Part shown: positions 51,435 to 60,575 of the stretch, in pieces
Numbering within the stretch: the first letter of the stretch is position 1
How the letters are laid out: each line of letters starts with the position of its first letter
NCBI GenBank assembly: GCA_044370335.1
Contig: JBILVS010000001.1
Span: forward strand, 1 to 64,000
Direction of reading: 5' to 3'
From: REEB509 sp044370335
Lineage (GTDB): Bacteria > Pseudomonadota > Alphaproteobacteria > Caulobacterales > Aquidulcibacteraceae
Length of the DNA: 64,000 bases
The notes under the pieces: model-generated
Databases searched by the model: none
What the model saw: only the letters and a program-made list of their open reading frames with translations
What the model was told of the DNA's origin: nothing
Program-made: the position numbers and the translations under genes

Positions 51435-53693
51435 ATGGCGGACGATTTCGGCGCGCTGCCCCCCGAAGGCGGGCGCATCATCGACGAACCGATCTCCGAT
51501 GCGCTGGCCAAGCGTTATCTGGCCTATGCCCTCTCCACGATCACGAGCCGGGCTTTGCCGGATGTGCGCGATGGACTGAAGCCGGTGCACCGACGGATCC
51601 TTTACGTGATGCGGCGCATGGGGCTCGGGTCGGGCGATCCCTTGCGCAAAAGCGCCAAGGTTGTGGGCGACGTGATGGGCGGCTTTCATCCCCACGGCGA
51701 CCAGGCGATCTACGACGCCATGGTGCGCTTGGCGCAGGATTTCTCGGTCCGCTATCCCCTGGTCGACGGCCAAGGCAATTTCGGCAACATCGATGGCGAT
51801 AACCCCGCCGCCATGCGCTACACTGAAAGCCGCCTGACCAAGGCGGCGGAGCTTCTGCTAGAAGGGATCGACGAAAACGCCGTCGATTTCCGCGAGACCT
51901 ACGACGGGCAGGACGAAGAGCCGGTGGTCCTGCCGGGCGGGTTTCCCAACCTGCTCGCCAATGGCTCCTCCGGGATCGCTGTCGGCATGGCGACCTCGAT
52001 CCCGCCGCACAACGCCGCCGAACTGATCGACGCGTGCCTGCATCTCATCCACAAGCCAGACGCCACGGTCGACGAGCTGATCAAGCTGGTGCCGGGGCCT
52101 GACTTGCCCACTGGCGGCCAGATCGTCGAGGGCGCCGAAGGGATCCGCGAAGCCTACGCCACTGGACGCGGCGGCTTCCGGGTCCGCGCCCGCTGGGAGG
52201 TGGAAGAGCTGACCCGCGGGCAATGGCGGATCGTCATCACTGAAATTCCCTATCAGGTGCAGAAGGCCAAGCTGATTGCGGCCCTGGCGGACCTGATCGA
52301 AACTAAGAAGGCCCCGCTTGTGGCCGACGTTCGCGACGAGAGCGCCGAAACGATCCGTGTGGTCATTGAGCCCCGCTCTCGAAGCGTCGAGCCACAGCTT
52401 CTGATGGAGAGCCTGTTCAAGCTGTCTGAGCTTGAGAGCCGCGTGCCCCTCAACATGAATGTGCTGGATGCCACCGGCGCCCCGCGGTTGATGGGCTTGA
52501 AAGACGTGCTCGTGGCGTTCCTTGCTCACCAGCGCGAGGTGCTGCAACGGCGCACGGCGTTCCGATTGGACAAGATCGCGGCCCGGTTGGAGGTCTTAGC
52601 GGGCCTGTTGATCGTCTATCTCAATCTTGATGAGGTGATCCGCATCATCCGCGCCGAGGATGAACCGAAACCGTTCCTTATCAAGCGCTTCAAGCTGACC
52701 GACGTGCAGGCCGAGGCGATCCTCAACACCCGCCTGCGGGCGTTGCGCAAGCTCGAAGAGATGGAGCTGCGCAAGGAAGACGCGGCGTTGAAGGCCGAGC
52801 AGGCGGGCCTGCAGGCGCTGCTGGGGTCTGAGACCCTGCAGTGGGACAAGCTTGCCTCAGACCTTTCGGAGCGGCGCAAGTATTTCGGCCCTGAAACCGC
52901 CTTTGGCCGCCGCCGCACCGCGCTCGGTGAAGCCTCTGCCGACATGGGCCCGATCGCAGTGGAAGCCTTTGTGACCAAAGAGCCGGTGACGGTGGTTCTG
53001 TCCCAAAAGGGGTGGCTCCGGGCGCTGAAGGGCCGCCTAGACGACCTTGAGGGCGTCAAGTTCAAGGACGGCGACGCGCCGGCCTTCGTCGTCCGCTGCG
53101 ACACGACCGATAAGCTCTTGGCCTTCGCCAGCGACGGCCGCGCCTTCACGCTGGAGGCCCACAAGCTCCCCGGCGGACGTGGGGCCGGAGAGCCGATCCG
53201 GCTGATGATCGAGCTGGGCGAGGATCACGACATCATCGCGTTGTTCGCCTTCGAAGAGGGCGACAAGCGGCTTGTGGCCTCCTCGGACGGCTACGGCTTC
53301 ATCGCGCCCGCAGCGGACATGCTCGCGCAGAAGCGGGGCGGCAAGCAGGTTCTGAACCTGACGGGCGGCGCACGGGCGATCGCAGCGGCCCCCGCGCTGG
53401 GGGACCTCGTCGCTAGCGTCGGCGACAACCGCAAGATGCTTATCTTCCCCCTCGCGGAACTTCCCGAGATGAGCCGCGGCAAGGGGGTCAAGCTTCAGAC
53501 CTTCGCCCAAGGGGGCCTGGCGGACGTCGCCGTGTTTGCCGCGGCCGAGGGCCTGACCTGGGTGGACAGCGCCGCCCGCGTCCGGTCCGTGCCGGAGTGG
53601 GAGATGCTGCAGGGTAAACGCGCCGCCGCCGGCAAACCGGCGCCGAGGGGCTTTTCGCGCTCGGGCCGTTTTGACGACACCCTGGGCGGTTAG
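51435..53693 (+). CDS. parC: DNA topoisomerase IV subunit A
   Basis: ParC (752 residues) decatenates daughter chromosomes with ParE. The catalytic Tyr129 lies in AAMRYTES. No GyrA box is present, which separates it from the gyrA at 25.9 kb. At the position equivalent to Ser80 of E. coli ParC there is Gln90 (HPHGDQAIYDAM), which I treat as a lineage feature rather than acquired resistance. It has a shortened pinwheel domain, as usual for ParC. parE is not in the window. Confidence 0.95.
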   Translation: MADDFGALPPEGGRIIDEPISDALAKRYLAYALSTITSRALPDVRDGLKPVHRRILYVMRRMGLGSGDPLRKSAKVVGDVMGGFHPHGDQAIYDAMVRLAQDFSVRYPLVDGQGNFGNIDGDNPAAMRYTESRLTKAAELLLEGIDENAVDFRETYDGQDEEPVVLPGGFPNLLANGSSGIAVGMATSIPPHNAAELIDACLHLIHKPDATVDELIKLVPGPDLPTGGQIVEGAEGIREAYATGRGGFRVRARWEVEELTRGQWRIVITEIPYQVQKAKLIAALADLIETKKAPLVADVRDESAETIRVVIEPRSRSVEPQLLMESLFKLSELESRVPLNMNVLDATGAPRLMGLKDVLVAFLAHQREVLQRRTAFRLDKIAARLEVLAGLLIVYLNLDEVIRIIRAEDEPKPFLIKRFKLTDVQAEAILNTRLRALRKLEEMELRKEDAALKAEQAGLQALLGSETLQWDKLASDLSERRKYFGPETAFGRRRTALGEASADMGPIAVEAFVTKEPVTVVLSQKGWLRALKGRLDDLEGVKFKDGDAPAFVVRCDTTDKLLAFASDGRAFTLEAHKLPGGRGAGEPIRLMIELGEDHDIIALFAFEEGDKRLVASSDGYGFIAPAADMLAQKRGGKQVLNLTGGARAIAAAPALGDLVASVGDNRKMLIFPLAELPEMSRGKGVKLQTFAQGGLADVAVFAAAEGLTWVDSAARVRSVPEWEMLQGKRAAAGKPAPRGFSRSGRFDDTLGG

Positions 53694-53761
53694 CCGATTG
53701 GACAGAAGACGAAGGACGGCGCTAGGCTCGTCCGGGCTTTGAGGGAAGGGCAGGAGAGGCC

Positions 53762-54343
53762 ATGAGCACGACCTTGATCGTTGTCATCGTGCTGGTGCTG
53801 TTGGTGGTCATCGGCATCGGGATCTACAACCGCTTGGTGGCGTTGCGCCAACGCTGCAACCAGGCTTTCGCCGATGTGGATGTGCAGCTGAAGCAGCGCC
53901 ACGATCTGGTGCCGAACCTGGTGGAGACAGTGAAGGGCTACGCCAGCCACGAGCGGGAGACGCTGGAGGCGGTCATCCAGGCGCGCAATCAGGCGGTGAA
54001 GGCGGAGGAGACAGGCAATGTCGCCGCCATGAGCCAAGCCGAAGGCGTCTTGGGCGCAACCTTGGGCCGGCTGATCGCCCTCTCTGAGGCCTACCCGGAC
54101 CTAAAAGCCAATGCGAACTTCCAACAGTTGCAGGCTGAGCTGTCTGATATCGAGAACAAGATCGCCGCCGCGCGGCGCTTCTTCAACAGCGCGGTGGGCG
54201 AGTACAACACCAGTCGCGAGCAGTTCCCTGCCGTGGTTTTCGCCGGCCCCTTGGGCTTCGCCCCGCGCGAGTTCTTCGATCTTGGCCACGAAGAGCGCGA
54301 CCGGCTGGACGACGCGCCGCAGGTGTCATTCGGCAAGTCCTGA
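53762..54343 (+). CDS. LemA family protein
   Basis: A 193-residue LemA protein with an N-terminal membrane anchor (about 4-21) and a long helical bundle outside. YNRLVALRQRCNQAFADVDVQLKQR, read in parts, LVPNLVETVKGYASHE and FFNSAVGEYNTSREQFP are family signatures. The function is not established; LemA genes often sit beside M48 peptidases, as here, where an HtpX-like gene follows after 22 bases. The two are probably an operon for membrane quality control. Confidence 0.95.
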   Translation: MSTTLIVVIVLVLLVVIGIGIYNRLVALRQRCNQAFADVDVQLKQRHDLVPNLVETVKGYASHERETLEAVIQARNQAVKAEETGNVAAMSQAEGVLGATLGRLIALSEAYPDLKANANFQQLQAELSDIENKIAAARRFFNSAVGEYNTSREQFPAVVFAGPLGFAPREFFDLGHEERDRLDDAPQVSFGKS

Positions 54344-54365
54344 GGCTTTTGAGGGCTAGAGGGCC

Positions 54366-55403
54366 ATGTTCAAGGCCTATGGCCTACAAACCCATATTTG
54401 GAGCAACAACTGGAAATCCATCCTGCTTCTGGCGGGATTTCCGGTTCTGCTCATCCTACTGACCTATGCGCTTTTTCTGCTTTACGCGGGGCTTGTAGGC
54501 GCGGGCGGCTATGATACGGCGATTATGGCCAATCCGTTCGTCTGGGCGGCGGAGCGCCTGAGCGAGGCTTGGCCTTACGCTCTGATCGGGGCGGGGCTTT
54601 GGTTCGCCATCGCTTACACCTTTTATCAGAACATCATCGACGCCTCGACGGGAGCAAAACCGATAGAGCGATCGGATGCCCCAGAGCTTTACAATCTTCT
54701 AGAAAATCTCTGCATTTCCCGGGGCATGAAGACCCCGGCGCTGCGGATTATGGAAACTCCGGCGCTCAATGCCTTCGCCACGGGCCTCCATGAGGGGCAG
54801 TATTCGGTCACGGTCACCCGCGGGCTGATGAACACGCTGAACCGGGACGAGTTGGAGGCCGTTCTCGCCCATGAACTCACTCACATCCGCAACGCTGATG
54901 TGAGGCTCCTGATCATTTCCATTATCTTTGTTGGCATCTTCTCGTTCGTTGGGGAAATGGGCTTCCGCGCCCTGCGCAGCGGGGTCTCGATCGGCGGCGG
55001 GTCTTCGCGCGACCGCGGCGGACGATCGGATTCATCGTCCGGCGGGGGAGGAGGCGCGGCAATCCTGGCGATCGTTGTGGCTCTCGTGATTATCGGGGTG
55101 TCCTATGCTTTGGCGGTGGTGATCCGCTTTGCCCTGTCGCGAAAGCGGGAGTTTCTGGCGGATGCGGGCGCGGTGGAGCTGACGAAGAACCCCGACGCGA
55201 TGATCTCAGCGCTGCAGAAAATCTCCCGCAACGCCCATGTCGAAGGGCCGCCGGCGGAGGTCCGGGAAATGTTCATCGAGAACCCCCACGCGGATTTCGC
55301 TGGGCTCTTCGCCACTCATCCGCCGATTGAGAAGCGGATCCTGGCGCTGTCGCAGCTCGCGGGCGGGCGGATCGCGAGCCCTTGGGCGTCGACGCGGGCC
55401 TAA
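54366..55403 (+). CDS. HtpX-like M48 family membrane metalloprotease
   Basis: 345 residues. Two N-terminal spans (about 20-42 and 70-90) and two later ones flank a zinc protease domain. The HEXXH site is HELTH (169-173), and the third ligand Glu is in KREFLADAGAVEL. A Gly/Ser-rich loop (about 210-235, GGGSSRDRGGRSD) lies between the zinc site and the third span. It probably degrades damaged membrane proteins with its active site in the cytoplasm. It is paired with LemA. Its TAA shares CTAA with the convergent bpt stop. Confidence 0.92.
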   Translation: MFKAYGLQTHIWSNNWKSILLLAGFPVLLILLTYALFLLYAGLVGAGGYDTAIMANPFVWAAERLSEAWPYALIGAGLWFAIAYTFYQNIIDASTGAKPIERSDAPELYNLLENLCISRGMKTPALRIMETPALNAFATGLHEGQYSVTVTRGLMNTLNRDELEAVLAHELTHIRNADVRLLIISIIFVGIFSFVGEMGFRALRSGVSIGGGSSRDRGGRSDSSSGGGGGAAILAIVVALVIIGVSYALAVVIRFALSRKREFLADAGAVELTKNPDAMISALQKISRNAHVEGPPAEVREMFIENPHADFAGLFATHPPIEKRILALSQLAGGRIASPWASTRA

Positions 55404-56185
55404 GCCTCGCGCTGTCCTTGGATGGCCTCGAGGATGGCGTCCTCGCCGAACACTTCATCGAAGCGGCGCCATTCGCCGGCGCTCAACACCTCCAGCGGCT
55501 GAAAGGCGGCCTTATACCCCATTTTCTCCGAGCCTTGAACCCAATAGCCGAGATAGACGTAAGGGAAACCCGCGGCCCGGGCCTGCATCACATGATCCAG
55601 GATCGTGAAGGCGCCCATCGAGCGGCGGTCATCGATCGGATCGAAAAAGCTATAAACCAAGGACAGGCCGTCTTTCAGCACATCCACCAGGGCCACCGCC
55701 GCCAACTCGTCTTTTGAAGGCCCGTCGCTGTAGCGGTACTCCACGATATGGGTGCGGAGCTGGGTCTCCTCGACCATGTCGACGTAATCGAGAAAGGTCA
55801 TCTCCGCCATGCCGCCTTCGCCGTGGCGGGACAGAAGATAGCGCTTCAAGAGCCAGAACTGCTCCTCGGTCGCCTCCGCCGGGCGCAGCGCGCGGGTCAG
55901 GTCCGCATTACGGTTCAGCGCCTTCCGCCATCGCCGGGACAACTGTATCTGATCGGCCACCACGCGAACCGAGACACAGGCGCTGCAGGCGTCGCAGGCG
56001 GGGCGATAGGCGATGTTCTGGGATCGGCGGAAGCCTGATGCGGCCAAGGCCTCATTGAGAGCGATGGGGTCTGCGGTCTCAAGGCTCGCAAACACCTTCC
56101 GCTCCCGTCGCCCGGGCAGGTAAGGGCAGGGCGCCGGCGCGGTGAGATAAAACCGCAGATTGGTGGTGGGGAAGGGCCGGGACAC
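55400..56185 (-). CDS. bpt: Aspartate/glutamate leucyltransferase (bacterial N-end rule)
   Basis: Bpt (261 residues) transfers Leu from Leu-tRNA to N-terminal Asp or Glu, marking proteins for ClpS-ClpAP. FPTTNLRFYLTAPAPCPYLPG, read in two parts, Cys-rich YRPACDACSACVSVRV and YRYSDGPSKDELAAVALVD are typical. There is no ATG near the conserved N-terminus. A GTG at 56185 preceded by CGAGG gives the normal length, whereas the open frame to 56440 would run into motB. It is convergent with the M48 protease gene. Confidence 0.9.
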   Translation of the reverse strand: MSRPFPTTNLRFYLTAPAPCPYLPGRRERKVFASLETADPIALNEALAASGFRRSQNIAYRPACDACSACVSVRVVADQIQLSRRWRKALNRNADLTRALRPAEATEEQFWLLKRYLLSRHGEGGMAEMTFLDYVDMVEETQLRTHIVEYRYSDGPSKDELAAVALVDVLKDGLSLVYSFFDPIDDRRSMGAFTILDHVMQARAAGFPYVYLGYWVQGSEKMGYKAAFQPLEVLSAGEWRRFDEVFGEDAILEAIQGQREA

Positions 56186-56270
56186 GCAACCTCGGGATGA
56201 AGGGACGCTCCGGCATGCTGCGGGCGGATCAGGGGCGGCGTCAAGCGGCGGCGTGAGGGAGGACGTCCGC

Positions 56271-57161
56271 CTAAAGCCCCAGATCCTCGGGCAAGGGCGG
56301 GGCCTCTCGCAGCAGCGTGATCGCGATGCGGCGGTTGCCCGGCTGCTCTGGGTCATCGGGATAAAGCGGCTCAGCGTCCGCGCGGCCCGCAACCTGGAAA
56401 ATCTGATCCTGCGGTACGCCGTTGCGCTGCAGGATCGCACGGGCGGCGTTGGCGCGGTCCACGCTGATTTCCCAGTTGTTGGCCCTGCCCGGAGCAGGGG
56501 CGCTGTCGGTATGGCCAGCGATCGTCATCCGGTTCGGCAGCTGCGCGACAGCCCTCGCCACTGCCGTCAGAAGCCGGCGTCCCCGCTCATTCGGCTGGGT
56601 GGCGCCGGCGGCGAACATGGAGCGACCCTCCTGGTCGATGATCTGAATGCGCAGCCCCTCTGGCGTCACGTCCATGATGAGGTTGCGGCTCAGCTCCGCG
56701 ATCTCCGGCATATCCGCCATCGCCTGCCGGATGGCCATTTCCGCCCGCATGAACTCAGCGTCTTCGCGGCGGGTCTGGGCTTCGGCGAAGGCGGAGGCCG
56801 ACGGGCTCGCCTGATTGGGGTCTTCCACTTGGGTGGGCACATCGGGATCGCCGGGGGCTTCCCGAGTGTCTTCGGGTATGGTGTTGCGTTGGCGGGCGCC
56901 GTTTTCCGCCATGGCCTCCCCAGCCAAAAGGCCGCCGGCCCCGCTGGTGCTTTCGGAGACGCTGGCCGGGGCGAAAAAGTCCGCGATGCCCCTCCGCTGC
57001 TCTGGGCTTGTGGTGTTGATCAGCCACATCAAAAGGAAGAACGCCATCATGGCGGTCACGAAGTCAGCGTACGCGACCTTCCAGGCGCCGCCATGATGCC
57101 CATGGTCTCCGCCTTTCTTCACCTTCTTGATGATAATCGGGGCTTGGTTTGGGGCGGCCAT
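56271..57161 (-). CDS. motB: Flagellar motor protein MotB-like
   Basis: A stator-type protein of 296 residues. After a His/Lys-rich N-terminus the single membrane helix YADFVTAMMAFFLLMWLI carries the proton-path Asp33. A plug-like linker and a C-terminal OmpA-like peptidoglycan-binding domain follow (about 180-290, TIAGHTDSAPAPGRANNWEISVDRA read in parts). It should pair with a MotA channel to drive flagellar rotation, but no motA or other flagellar gene is in the window. ATG 57161 gives the standard start. Confidence 0.92.
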   Translation of the reverse strand: MAAPNQAPIIIKKVKKGGDHGHHGGAWKVAYADFVTAMMAFFLLMWLINTTSPEQRRGIADFFAPASVSESTSGAGGLLAGEAMAENGARQRNTIPEDTREAPGDPDVPTQVEDPNQASPSASAFAEAQTRREDAEFMRAEMAIRQAMADMPEIAELSRNLIMDVTPEGLRIQIIDQEGRSMFAAGATQPNERGRRLLTAVARAVAQLPNRMTIAGHTDSAPAPGRANNWEISVDRANAARAILQRNGVPQDQIFQVAGRADAEPLYPDDPEQPGNRRIAITLLREAPPLPEDLGL

Positions 57162-57260
57162 CACTCTAGGTCCGTGGCGGACGAGCAGCGCATATGGCGG
57201 AGCTCCTGTTAACATTACGTGTGCTTTTCCCAACTTTGGGGGCCGCAAGGAGGGCGTTCC

Positions 57261-57764
57261 ATGACCAGCGCTGCAACCCCGTCCCCTGTGGGGGTCGATC
57301 CAGCGGCGTTCCGCTTTGCCTTGGGACGCTTTGCGACCGGGGTGGCGGTTGTTACAGCTCAGACGGAAGGCGGCGTGGCGGGGATCACGATCAATTCGTT
57401 CACGTCGGTCTCCTTAAAGCCGCCGATCGTGTTGTGGTGCCTCGACGACAAGGCGAGCCGTTATCCACTGTTCGCCACGGCGACGCAGTTTGGGGTCAGC
57501 ATCTTGGCGGCGGATCAACAAATCCTGTCCAACCGGTTTGCGAAATCGCCGGCGCCTTTCGCCGATGAGAGCGACTGGGAGTTCAGCGCCGCCGGCGCGC
57601 CGGTGATGAAGGGCGCGCTGGCTCAGCTCTCCTGCCGGACGGTGGACGCCCGTCCCCTCGGCGATCATCTCGTGATTGCAGGCGAGGTCGAAAGCCTCGC
57701 CGCCCGCGATGGCGCGCCGTTAGCCTATTTCGGGGGGCGCTATGCTGGGGTGCAGACCGGCTAA
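57261..57764 (+). CDS. Flavin reductase family protein (FMN-binding)
   Basis: A 167-residue flavin reductase of the HpaC/ActVB type that supplies reduced FMN or FAD to a monooxygenase. FRFALGRFATGVAVVTA, GITINSFTSVSLKPPIVLWC, read in two parts, and SILAADQ are characteristic. AAGGAGG lies about 6 bases before the ATG. No partner monooxygenase gene is present nearby. It is divergent from motB and convergent with the barrel gene, ending on a shared CTAA. Confidence 0.9.
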   Translation: MTSAATPSPVGVDPAAFRFALGRFATGVAVVTAQTEGGVAGITINSFTSVSLKPPIVLWCLDDKASRYPLFATATQFGVSILAADQQILSNRFAKSPAPFADESDWEFSAAGAPVMKGALAQLSCRTVDARPLGDHLVIAGEVESLAARDGAPLAYFGGRYAGVQTG

Positions 57765-59041
57765 CGCTGAACCGTGGCCGTGAGGACTGCGGAGGTCTGG
57801 TCGTAATCCCGGCCGCGGTTCGCGCCGACGCTGTCCTGGCTTATGTGGTTGAGCTGCGCTGAGAGCGTCGCGATCCTGTTTAATAGCCAGTCCCCCCGAA
57901 GGCTCAAGCGCGTCCACTCGTCTTCCCGGTCGAGCCCGGCAAGATCGGCCTCGCTGTAAGCGGCTTCGGCGGCCACCAGGATGTTGCGGCGAACCTCATG
58001 GTCGACGCGCAAAGTCGCGACCGTTTCAGTCAGCGCCGCCGCGCCGATCAGGCCTGAAGGCTCAAGTCCCCGACGAAGATCAAAACGCACCGTCGTGAGT
58101 TCGGAAGGGAACCACTCAAGGGTGGTCGACGCCGACCAGCCGTCTTTGCTCGTCGCGCTCGGATCAGCGAAATCGGCCCAGGTGTAGCCGATTCCGACCT
58201 CGCCCCGGACAAGACGGCTCAGATCGAAGCTTGCGCCGATCAGGGCCTGGGTCTGGTCGAAATCCCGCAAGGTCGGCGCCCCGACGTCATCGAAATCACG
58301 CTCGGTTTGGCGGGCGAAGAGGAACAGCGCGGTATCGGGAGAGATTGCGACATCGATGCGACCCCGTAAGGTGCGGGTCTCCTCGTCGCGAAAGTCCTGG
58401 TCAACCTGACCGCCGCTGATGAGGGCCGCATCGGCGAAGTCAGCCTGCGCGATCTCGCCCTCGATCCTCAACCGAACCCGGCCGGCCTCCCGCACCGCCC
58501 CGGCAAAGGCGCGCTCCGCTTCAATCTGAACCGGCTCGGCGAAGGTCAGGGCGTCATTGACCCCGCGCGGCTCGCGTCGGTCGGACAGCCCCGCGCCGGC
58601 AAAGACATAGGCGCCGCGAAGAAGGTCGAGGCGGCCTTCGGCGCCGGCGCCCCAACCGCTTGTGCTCTCGTCTTCAAGATCGGCGAACGCCCGCCGTTCC
58701 CCGTCCGCCGTCACCACAACCGCATGGCGAGACCATTCAGATTGCACTCGAACGCGCCCCCGCAGATCTGCAAAGCTGTCGCTTTGCTCGTTCGCCTCCG
58801 CGGCGAAGACGTTGTCGCTGTGGCCGACGCCGATCTCAATCGCTGGGAAAAGGCGGAAAGCGCCAAGGGGCGCGCCGATCGGGGCATAGTCCGGACGGGG
58901 GCGGTCGCGCACGCTCTCATTGTTGCCGCGGTCGAACAGGGCCTCGCCCGGGCCTTGCGCCGCCGCGTCCGCCCCCGCTAGGGCGAGCATGGCGCCGCCC
59001 ACAATTGCCGTCCTATTCCTTGCCCAGCCGCCCTTCGCCAT
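57761..59041 (-). CDS. Outer-membrane beta-barrel protein
   Basis: A 426-residue exported protein: a signal peptide (about 1-28, ending ADAAAQ) and then many alternating-residue strands with Gly/Tyr/Arg turns, for example YVFAGAGLSDRREPRG, GEVGIGYTWADFAD and NILVAAEAAYSEADLAG. It closes with VLTATVQR, a typical barrel end. The FPAIEIGVGHSDNVFA start of the barrel is like putative outer-membrane barrels found with exopolysaccharide loci. No such locus is seen here, so the function is not assigned. Confidence 0.8.
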   Translation of the reverse strand: MAKGGWARNRTAIVGGAMLALAGADAAAQGPGEALFDRGNNESVRDRPRPDYAPIGAPLGAFRLFPAIEIGVGHSDNVFAAEANEQSDSFADLRGRVRVQSEWSRHAVVVTADGERRAFADLEDESTSGWGAGAEGRLDLLRGAYVFAGAGLSDRREPRGVNDALTFAEPVQIEAERAFAGAVREAGRVRLRIEGEIAQADFADAALISGGQVDQDFRDEETRTLRGRIDVAISPDTALFLFARQTERDFDDVGAPTLRDFDQTQALIGASFDLSRLVRGEVGIGYTWADFADPSATSKDGWSASTTLEWFPSELTTVRFDLRRGLEPSGLIGAAALTETVATLRVDHEVRRNILVAAEAAYSEADLAGLDREDEWTRLSLRGDWLLNRIATLSAQLNHISQDSVGANRGRDYDQTSAVLTATVQR

Positions 59042-59117
59042 TGACCACCCCCCATCAGTGACCCCTGGGGTAAATGCCAGAAACGCGGTGAACGAATCAC
59101 TAACTCCCCGGCGGGCC

Positions 59118-59315
59118 TCAGCCTTTGGCGTTCATCCACCGGAACAAGGGGCGTAACGGAAACACCCAGATAATGCCGGCGACCGCGTAAAAGGCGAGCG
59201 ATGCCCAAGCGTTGGCATGCAGTCGCTCCCCCACTGTGACCGCCGCCACCACATAAACAAGCAGATAGACAAGGATCACGAAGGAGCCCAAAGCCTTGCG
59301 GGCGCTGGCGGACAT
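59118..59315 (-). CDS. DUF2842 small membrane protein
   Basis: A 65-residue protein with two membrane helices (SFVILVYLLVYVVAAVTV and LAFYAVAGIIWVFPLRPL). The ending FPLRPLFRWMNA and initial SARKALGSF match DUF2842, a short family found mainly in Alphaproteobacteria. A longer open frame to 59384 lacks family features, so start 59315 is chosen. Function unknown. It is divergent from ctaA. Confidence 0.85.
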   Translation of the reverse strand: MSASARKALGSFVILVYLLVYVVAAVTVGERLHANAWASLAFYAVAGIIWVFPLRPLFRWMNAKG

Positions 59316-59417
59316 GGTGGTTTCCCCTCCTGCGGCGGCTGGTCGCGCTGGCGGGAGGGCCTGCGCCGCCCACATCGCAGCCACGATACTCTACGACGCC
59401 ATCACATGGAGAGCCGC

Positions 59418-60500
59418 ATGTTCGCCCGCAACGCCCCCCAGGACAGCGCCGTCGGCGTTTGGCTTCTGGTCGTGTGCGCCTTTGTGGCCGCGATGATCCT
59501 GGTGGGGGGCGCAACGCGGCTGACCGACAGCGGGCTTTCCATCACCGAGTGGGATCTGGGTAAGGGGCTTGTGCCGCCTCTGACTGAAGCGGCCTGGGCC
59601 GAGGAGTTCAACCTCTACCGGCACACGACGGAGTACCAGATCGTCAACCAGGGCATGAGCCTCGCGGAGTTCCAGTACATCTATTTCTGGGAGTGGGGTC
59701 ACCGGTTTCTGGGCAAGATGATCGGGCTTGTGTTTGCGGTCCCGTTCTTCGTCTTCCTGTTCAAAGGCCGGCTGCGAGGGCGAATGGGGCCGGTCATGCT
59801 TCTTTTCGCCTTGGGCGGTCTGCAGGGGGCTATCGGCTGGTGGATGGTCACAAGCGGGCTCGGAGACACGGACCGTGTGGACGTGAGTTCCGTGCGGCTC
59901 GCGACCCATCTCGGTATGGCCTTCGCCATCATCGGCATCGGTTTCATGTTGGCGCTGCAGGCTTTCGGTCAGCCCGCGAGGGGTGCGGCCGTCACGCCGC
60001 GCTGGGCCGGGATCGTTTACCTGAAACTTTTGTTTCTGCAGATAATCTTAGGGGCGCTCGTCGCAGGGATCGACGCGGGACGAGCCGCCTGGGACTGGCC
60101 GACCATGGGCGGGGAGTGGTTCCCGTCAAGCTATGGCAATCTTGAGCCCTTCGCCCGGAACTTCATCGAAAACGGCATAGCGGCGCAGTTTAACCACCGG
60201 GTTCTTGGCTATGTCGTGTTCGTCCTTGGCCTATGGCTGGCGCTCTCCGCTGCCTTCAAAGGGCAGGGGGCGCAACGGGCTCTGGGGCTTTCAACAGCGA
60301 CGCTCCTCTTAGCCCAAGTGGTTCTGGGGATTGTCACCGTCATGAACCATGCTCCGCTCATGCTGTGCCTTATCCATCAGGGCGGCGCTGTGGCGTTGTG
60401 GCTGTCTTCGATCGCCCTTGTGATGACCGCCCCGGCGAAGCGGCAACCCGTTACCGCCGCCAAAACGCTTTCTCCGCAAGGAGTTGCGGAGACCGCTTGA
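59418..60500 (+). CDS. ctaA: Heme A synthase (COX15/CtaA)
   Basis: CtaA (360 residues) oxidises heme O to heme A for cytochrome c oxidase. It has eight membrane segments. The four family histidine motifs are visible: EWGHRFLGK, ATHLGMA, FNHRVLGY and LIHQGGAV. LVGGATRLTDSGLSITEWD, read in two halves, is the type 2 (alphaproteobacterial/mitochondrial) N-terminus. ATG 59418 has GGAG six bases upstream; 59406 is also in frame. No cox genes are nearby. Confidence 0.95.
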   Translation: MFARNAPQDSAVGVWLLVVCAFVAAMILVGGATRLTDSGLSITEWDLGKGLVPPLTEAAWAEEFNLYRHTTEYQIVNQGMSLAEFQYIYFWEWGHRFLGKMIGLVFAVPFFVFLFKGRLRGRMGPVMLLFALGGLQGAIGWWMVTSGLGDTDRVDVSSVRLATHLGMAFAIIGIGFMLALQAFGQPARGAAVTPRWAGIVYLKLLFLQIILGALVAGIDAGRAAWDWPTMGGEWFPSSYGNLEPFARNFIENGIAAQFNHRVLGYVVFVLGLWLALSAAFKGQGAQRALGLSTATLLLAQVVLGIVTVMNHAPLMLCLIHQGGAVALWLSSIALVMTAPAKRQPVTAAKTLSPQGVAETA

Positions 60501-60539
60501 CGTGGACGCGGTCTTGAGGCATCAGCGCCGCCTTGCAAC

Positions 60540-60571
60540 GAGGGGCGGTTGCCCCTCCCTGACTTGAGGGG
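60540..60571 (+). promoter_or_regulatory. Candidate leader switch over the rplM ribosome-binding site
   Basis: GAGGGGC (60540-60546), GGTT and GCCCCTC (60551-60557) form a 7-bp hairpin. The same CCCCTC (60552-60557) can instead pair with GAGGGG (60566-60571), which is the purine-rich ribosome-binding site four bases before ATG 60576. The two hairpins exclude each other. This could let translation of L13-S9 be tuned, as in ribosomal-protein leaders, but no known leader family is recognised. This is an inference from pairing alone. Confidence 0.45.
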
Positions 60572-60575
60572 ATCA

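Noticed and set aside
51702..51710. Gln at the ParC position equivalent to quinolone-resistance Ser80
   Set aside because: Non-Ser residues here occur naturally in alphaproteobacterial ParC, and GyrA has the sensitive-type Ser and Asp; no claim of resistance is justified.
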